From: an uncultured Mycobacterium sp.
GTDB taxonomy: Bacteria > Actinomycetota > Actinomycetes > Mycobacteriales > Mycobacteriaceae
Assembly (NCBI GenBank): GCA_900078375.1
Contig: FLQS01000014.1
Span: 1-64,000, forward strand
DNA length: 64,000 nucleotides
Direction: 5' to 3'
The position numbers and the translations under genes are program-made. Numbering within the stretch: position 1 is the first letter of the stretch; the number at the start of each line of letters is the position of its first letter. Shown here one piece after another: positions 61,943 to 64,000 of this stretch. The notes beneath the pieces were generated by a model. The model did not search any database. It was not told the DNA's origin and saw only the letters and a program-made list of their open reading frames with translations.

Positions 61943-62622
61943 TCGGTGCGCCGCCGACGCAGAAGCACGATGAGGATCAGGAGTACCAAGGCCGCCACAA
62001 CCGCCGCTGCGTACTTGGTGACCGCGGTGCCGCCAGCCAGCTGCAGCAGGTCGATCGGCTCCGGCTCGGGGGCGGGCACAACACGGGGAGTCGCGGCAGG
62101 CGTAGGCGCGCCAAGGGCTTCGGCCCCCGGTGTTGCCGGTGCTGCCACGATGTCGGAGGCCGCCACTGAACTTTCCTCGCCCGCGGCCAGCTTGGCCTCC
62201 AGCGCGTCGACGAACTGTCCGAGGAGCTTCTCCGAGACCTGCTGCAGCATGCTGCTGCCGAACTGGGCCAGCTTGCCGACGATCTTCAGGTCGGTTTCGA
62301 CGGTGACGCGCGTCTGGTCGCCGACCTCATGCAGCTGCAGGGTGACGACGGCCGCGGCGTTACCCGTGCCCCGTGCCTCCTTGCCCCGGCCGTCGACGAC
62401 GGCCCGGTGGGTTGCCTCGTCGCGCTCCACGAAGTGCGCCTTGCCGGCGAACTCGCTGTTCACCGGGCCCACCTTGATCTTGACCTTGCCCAGGAAATCG
62501 TCGCCTTCCTGACCGGTCAGCTGCGCGCCGGGCATCAACGGGACCACCTGCGCCATATCGCTGAGGACTTCCCAGGCCTGCGCGATCGGGACGCTGATGG
62601 TGAACTCGTTGTCGATCTTCAT
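61939..62622 (-). CDS. CoxG-like carbon monoxide dehydrogenase accessory protein
   Basis: A 227-residue protein with an SRPBCC domain (residues 1-150; KIDNEFTISVPIAQAWEVLSD), an Ala/Pro-rich linker and a C-terminal membrane helix (about 200-222) with Arg-rich tail. CoxG is thought to recruit CO dehydrogenase to the membrane, which fits the tail anchor. The start is ATG 62622, 10 bp after the MoxR stop. Confidence 0.9.
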   Translation of the reverse strand: MKIDNEFTISVPIAQAWEVLSDMAQVVPLMPGAQLTGQEGDDFLGKVKIKVGPVNSEFAGKAHFVERDEATHRAVVDGRGKEARGTGNAAAVVTLQLHEVGDQTRVTVETDLKIVGKLAQFGSSMLQQVSEKLLGQFVDALEAKLAAGEESSVAASDIVAAPATPGAEALGAPTPAATPRVVPAPEPEPIDLLQLAGGTAVTKYAAAVVAALVLLILIVLLRRRRTE

Positions 62623-62632
62623 GGGCTCTCCC

Positions 62633-63514
62633 TTATCCGGTGGCCAGTTCAGTGCGGTACTCAGTGAACGCATCGCGCACGGCGGCGCTGTCGTCCGGGG
62701 TCTTGGCCAGTGCACTCAAGCCTGCCAGGGCGGTCGGGTCGACCAGATCACCGACCCCCAGGGTGACCAGGGCAGCGACCCAGTCGATGGTCTCGGCGAC
62801 CCCGGGCGGCTTGTCCAGATCCAGGTCCCTGGCCCGGCCGACGAACTGGGTGGCATGCTCGATCAGTGGCGCCGTCGCACCGGGCACGCTGCGCCGCACG
62901 ATCGCCGCCGCCCGGGCCGGCTCCGGGTAGTCGATCCAGTGGTAGAGGCAGCGACGGCGCAGCGCGTCGTGCAGGTCGCGGCTGCGGTTGGAGGTCAGGA
63001 CCGTCACCGGCGGCTGCTGCGCAACGAACGTGCCGAGCTCGGGCACCGTCACGGCCGACTCGCCGAGGAACTCCAGCAACAGCGCCTCGAATTCGTCATC
63101 GGCACGATCGATCTCGTCGATCAGCAGCACCGGCGGCGCGGGCCCGCGGTGGCGCACACAGGCCAGGATCGGCCGATCCACCAGATAGGTCTCGCTGTAG
63201 AGGTCGGACTCGTCGATCGCCGCCTCACGGGATTCGGCCAGCTTGATGGCCAGCAGCTGGCGCTGGTAGTTCCAGTCGTATAACGCCTCGGATGCGGTCA
63301 GGCCTTCGTAGCACTGCAACCGGATCAAGGGTGTATCAAGCACCGCGGCAAGGGTTTTCGCGGCTGTGGTTTTTCCTACGCCCGGCTCGCCTTCGAGCAG
63401 CAGCGGTCGTTTCAGCGCGGCGGCCAGATAGAACGCCGACGCCGTGCCCTCGTCGAGCAGATACCCGCATTCGTCGAACCGGCCGATGACGTCGTCGACG
63501 CTGGTGAACGTCAC
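62633..63514 (-). CDS. MoxR-type AAA+ ATPase (CoxD-like, Rv0370c-like)
   Basis: A 293-residue AAA+ protein with Walker A LLEGEPGVGKTT (about residues 35-46), Walker B VLLIDEIDRAD, sensor LTSNRSRDL and a C-terminal lid domain. MoxR ATPases pair with VWA proteins to load metal cofactors. Its GTG overlaps the stop of the XdhC-like gene (63511-63514). It would act with the CoxE-like protein in maturing the CO dehydrogenase encoded beyond the window. Confidence 0.93.
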   Translation of the reverse strand: MTFTSVDDVIGRFDECGYLLDEGTASAFYLAAALKRPLLLEGEPGVGKTTAAKTLAAVLDTPLIRLQCYEGLTASEALYDWNYQRQLLAIKLAESREAAIDESDLYSETYLVDRPILACVRHRGPAPPVLLIDEIDRADDEFEALLLEFLGESAVTVPELGTFVAQQPPVTVLTSNRSRDLHDALRRRCLYHWIDYPEPARAAAIVRRSVPGATAPLIEHATQFVGRARDLDLDKPPGVAETIDWVAALVTLGVGDLVDPTALAGLSALAKTPDDSAAVRDAFTEYRTELATG

Positions 63515-64000
63515 GCCCGCGCCGCCACGAATCTACTTCGGCAACCCGGGCAGCAGAACCAGTGAATCGCTCCGCCGGTCCGCACGTGTGAGGTGTCGGG
63601 CCCGATCACGACCGTCATTCCGCAGACCGGATCAATCGCGGTCGTGGGTACGTCGTCGGGACGCGGGGCGACCGGCAGGCCGTCCCGGCGGACTCCGGCG
63701 ATCACCTCCGCCGCGATCGACACCGCGATCTCCGCCGGTGTCTTGGCGCCGATCGACAATCCGACGGGGGTGTGCACCCGCGCCCGGTCGGACGCGTCGA
63801 GGTCCAGTGACTCGAGCACCGACGCCCCGCGAACGCGGCTGGCCACCAGGCCGACATACCCGACGCCGGCATCGAGCGCGGCACGGATGGTCTCGGCTTC
63901 GGTCCCGCCGTGAGTGGCGATGACGACGGCGGTGGCGCCGTAGAACGTCGGAGTATCGTCGCGGCGAACGTCGTAGCCCAGCACGTCGCACACCTGAGCC
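63511..64000 (-). CDS. XdhC/CoxI-family protein with C-terminal YHS-like motif (5' end outside)
   Basis: The last 163 codons of a gene cut by the right edge; the frame stays open to position 64000. It contains the XdhC C-terminal domain (VVIATHGGTEAETIRAALD, VGYVGLVASR, TPVGLSIGAKTPAEIA) that binds the molybdopterin cofactor or NAD and matures molybdenum hydroxylases. Fused after it is a short metal-binding segment DPVCGMTVV through WFCCPGCRSRF, like a YHS domain. Closest context: cofactor insertion into CO dehydrogenase. Confidence 0.85.
   Translation of the reverse strand, partial: AQVCDVLGYDVRRDDTPTFYGATAVVIATHGGTEAETIRAALDAGVGYVGLVASRVRGASVLESLDLDASDRARVHTPVGLSIGAKTPAEIAVSIAAEVIAGVRRDGLPVAPRPDDVPTTAIDPVCGMTVVIGPDTSHVRTGGAIHWFCCPGCRSRFVAARA

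Overview
The window is high-GC actinobacterial DNA with GTG and TTG start codons, many 4-bp gene overlaps and a gene content that is clearly mycobacterial: pknG-glnH, fgd1 (F420 metabolism), mutT3, lpqL, a 13E12-family HNH gene and a CO-dehydrogenase accessory cluster. Gene order and the large accessory content suggest an environmental, rapidly growing Mycobacterium (Mycolicibacterium) rather than M. tuberculosis. The species cannot be named from the sequence alone. I see no rRNA, tRNA, insertion sequence, prophage or CRISPR array.

Left part (1-16.9 kb): a 21-bp tandem repeat before a small membrane protein, an APC amino-acid permease, a SulP/STAS anion transporter, an NCS2 nucleobase permease, lipoprotein aminopeptidase LpqL, a two-gene permease system, and the thiamine module. 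The thiamine module is thiO-thiS-thiG plus an SGNH hydrolase under a TPP riboswitch, with thiE divergent. Then come mutT3 and the overlapping operon Rv0412c-like/glnH/pknG. From 16.9 to 21.4 kb an accessory block follows pknG: a degraded CtaG-like fragment, an ArsR/SRPBCC pair, a DUF899 protein, and a tail-to-head pair of alpha/beta hydrolases whose first member has lost its nucleophile serine. ackA-pta follow on the minus strand.

The most interesting region is 24.8-31.8 kb. Four genes overlap by 4 bp each and look like a dedicated exopolysaccharide synthase: a polytopic membrane protein with an exported C-terminal domain, a BcsA-like processive GT2 synthase without PilZ, a BcsB-like exported and membrane-anchored partner, and a GT-C glycosyltransferase. 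They sit between pta and fgd1, genes that are close neighbours in M. tuberculosis, and are preceded by an unusually structured intergenic region.

Middle part (31.8-43.9 kb): fgd1 and its divergent metallo-beta-lactamase-fold neighbour, three overlapping luciferase-like monooxygenases, a GNAT, an SDR, a 13E12/DUF222 HNH gene with a perfect LexA box over its start codon, and metZ-rhodanese-membrane protein-purT. From 43.9 to 49.5 kb there is a drug/lipid-type cassette (AAA ATPase, MarR regulator, MMPL pump, cytochrome P450).

Right part (49.5-64 kb): thioesterase, purA, an Rv0358 homologue, a second P450, a site-2-type protease, a CDF metal exporter with an operator-like palindrome, an FUSC-type membrane protein, DUF3151, an Rv0361 homologue, fba, a DedA protein, a small secreted protein, and the cox maturation set (VWA/CoxE, CoxG, MoxR, XdhC-type), which runs off the right edge. 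Compared from memory with H37Rv, the purA-fba-cox block is inverted relative to the purT-thi block.
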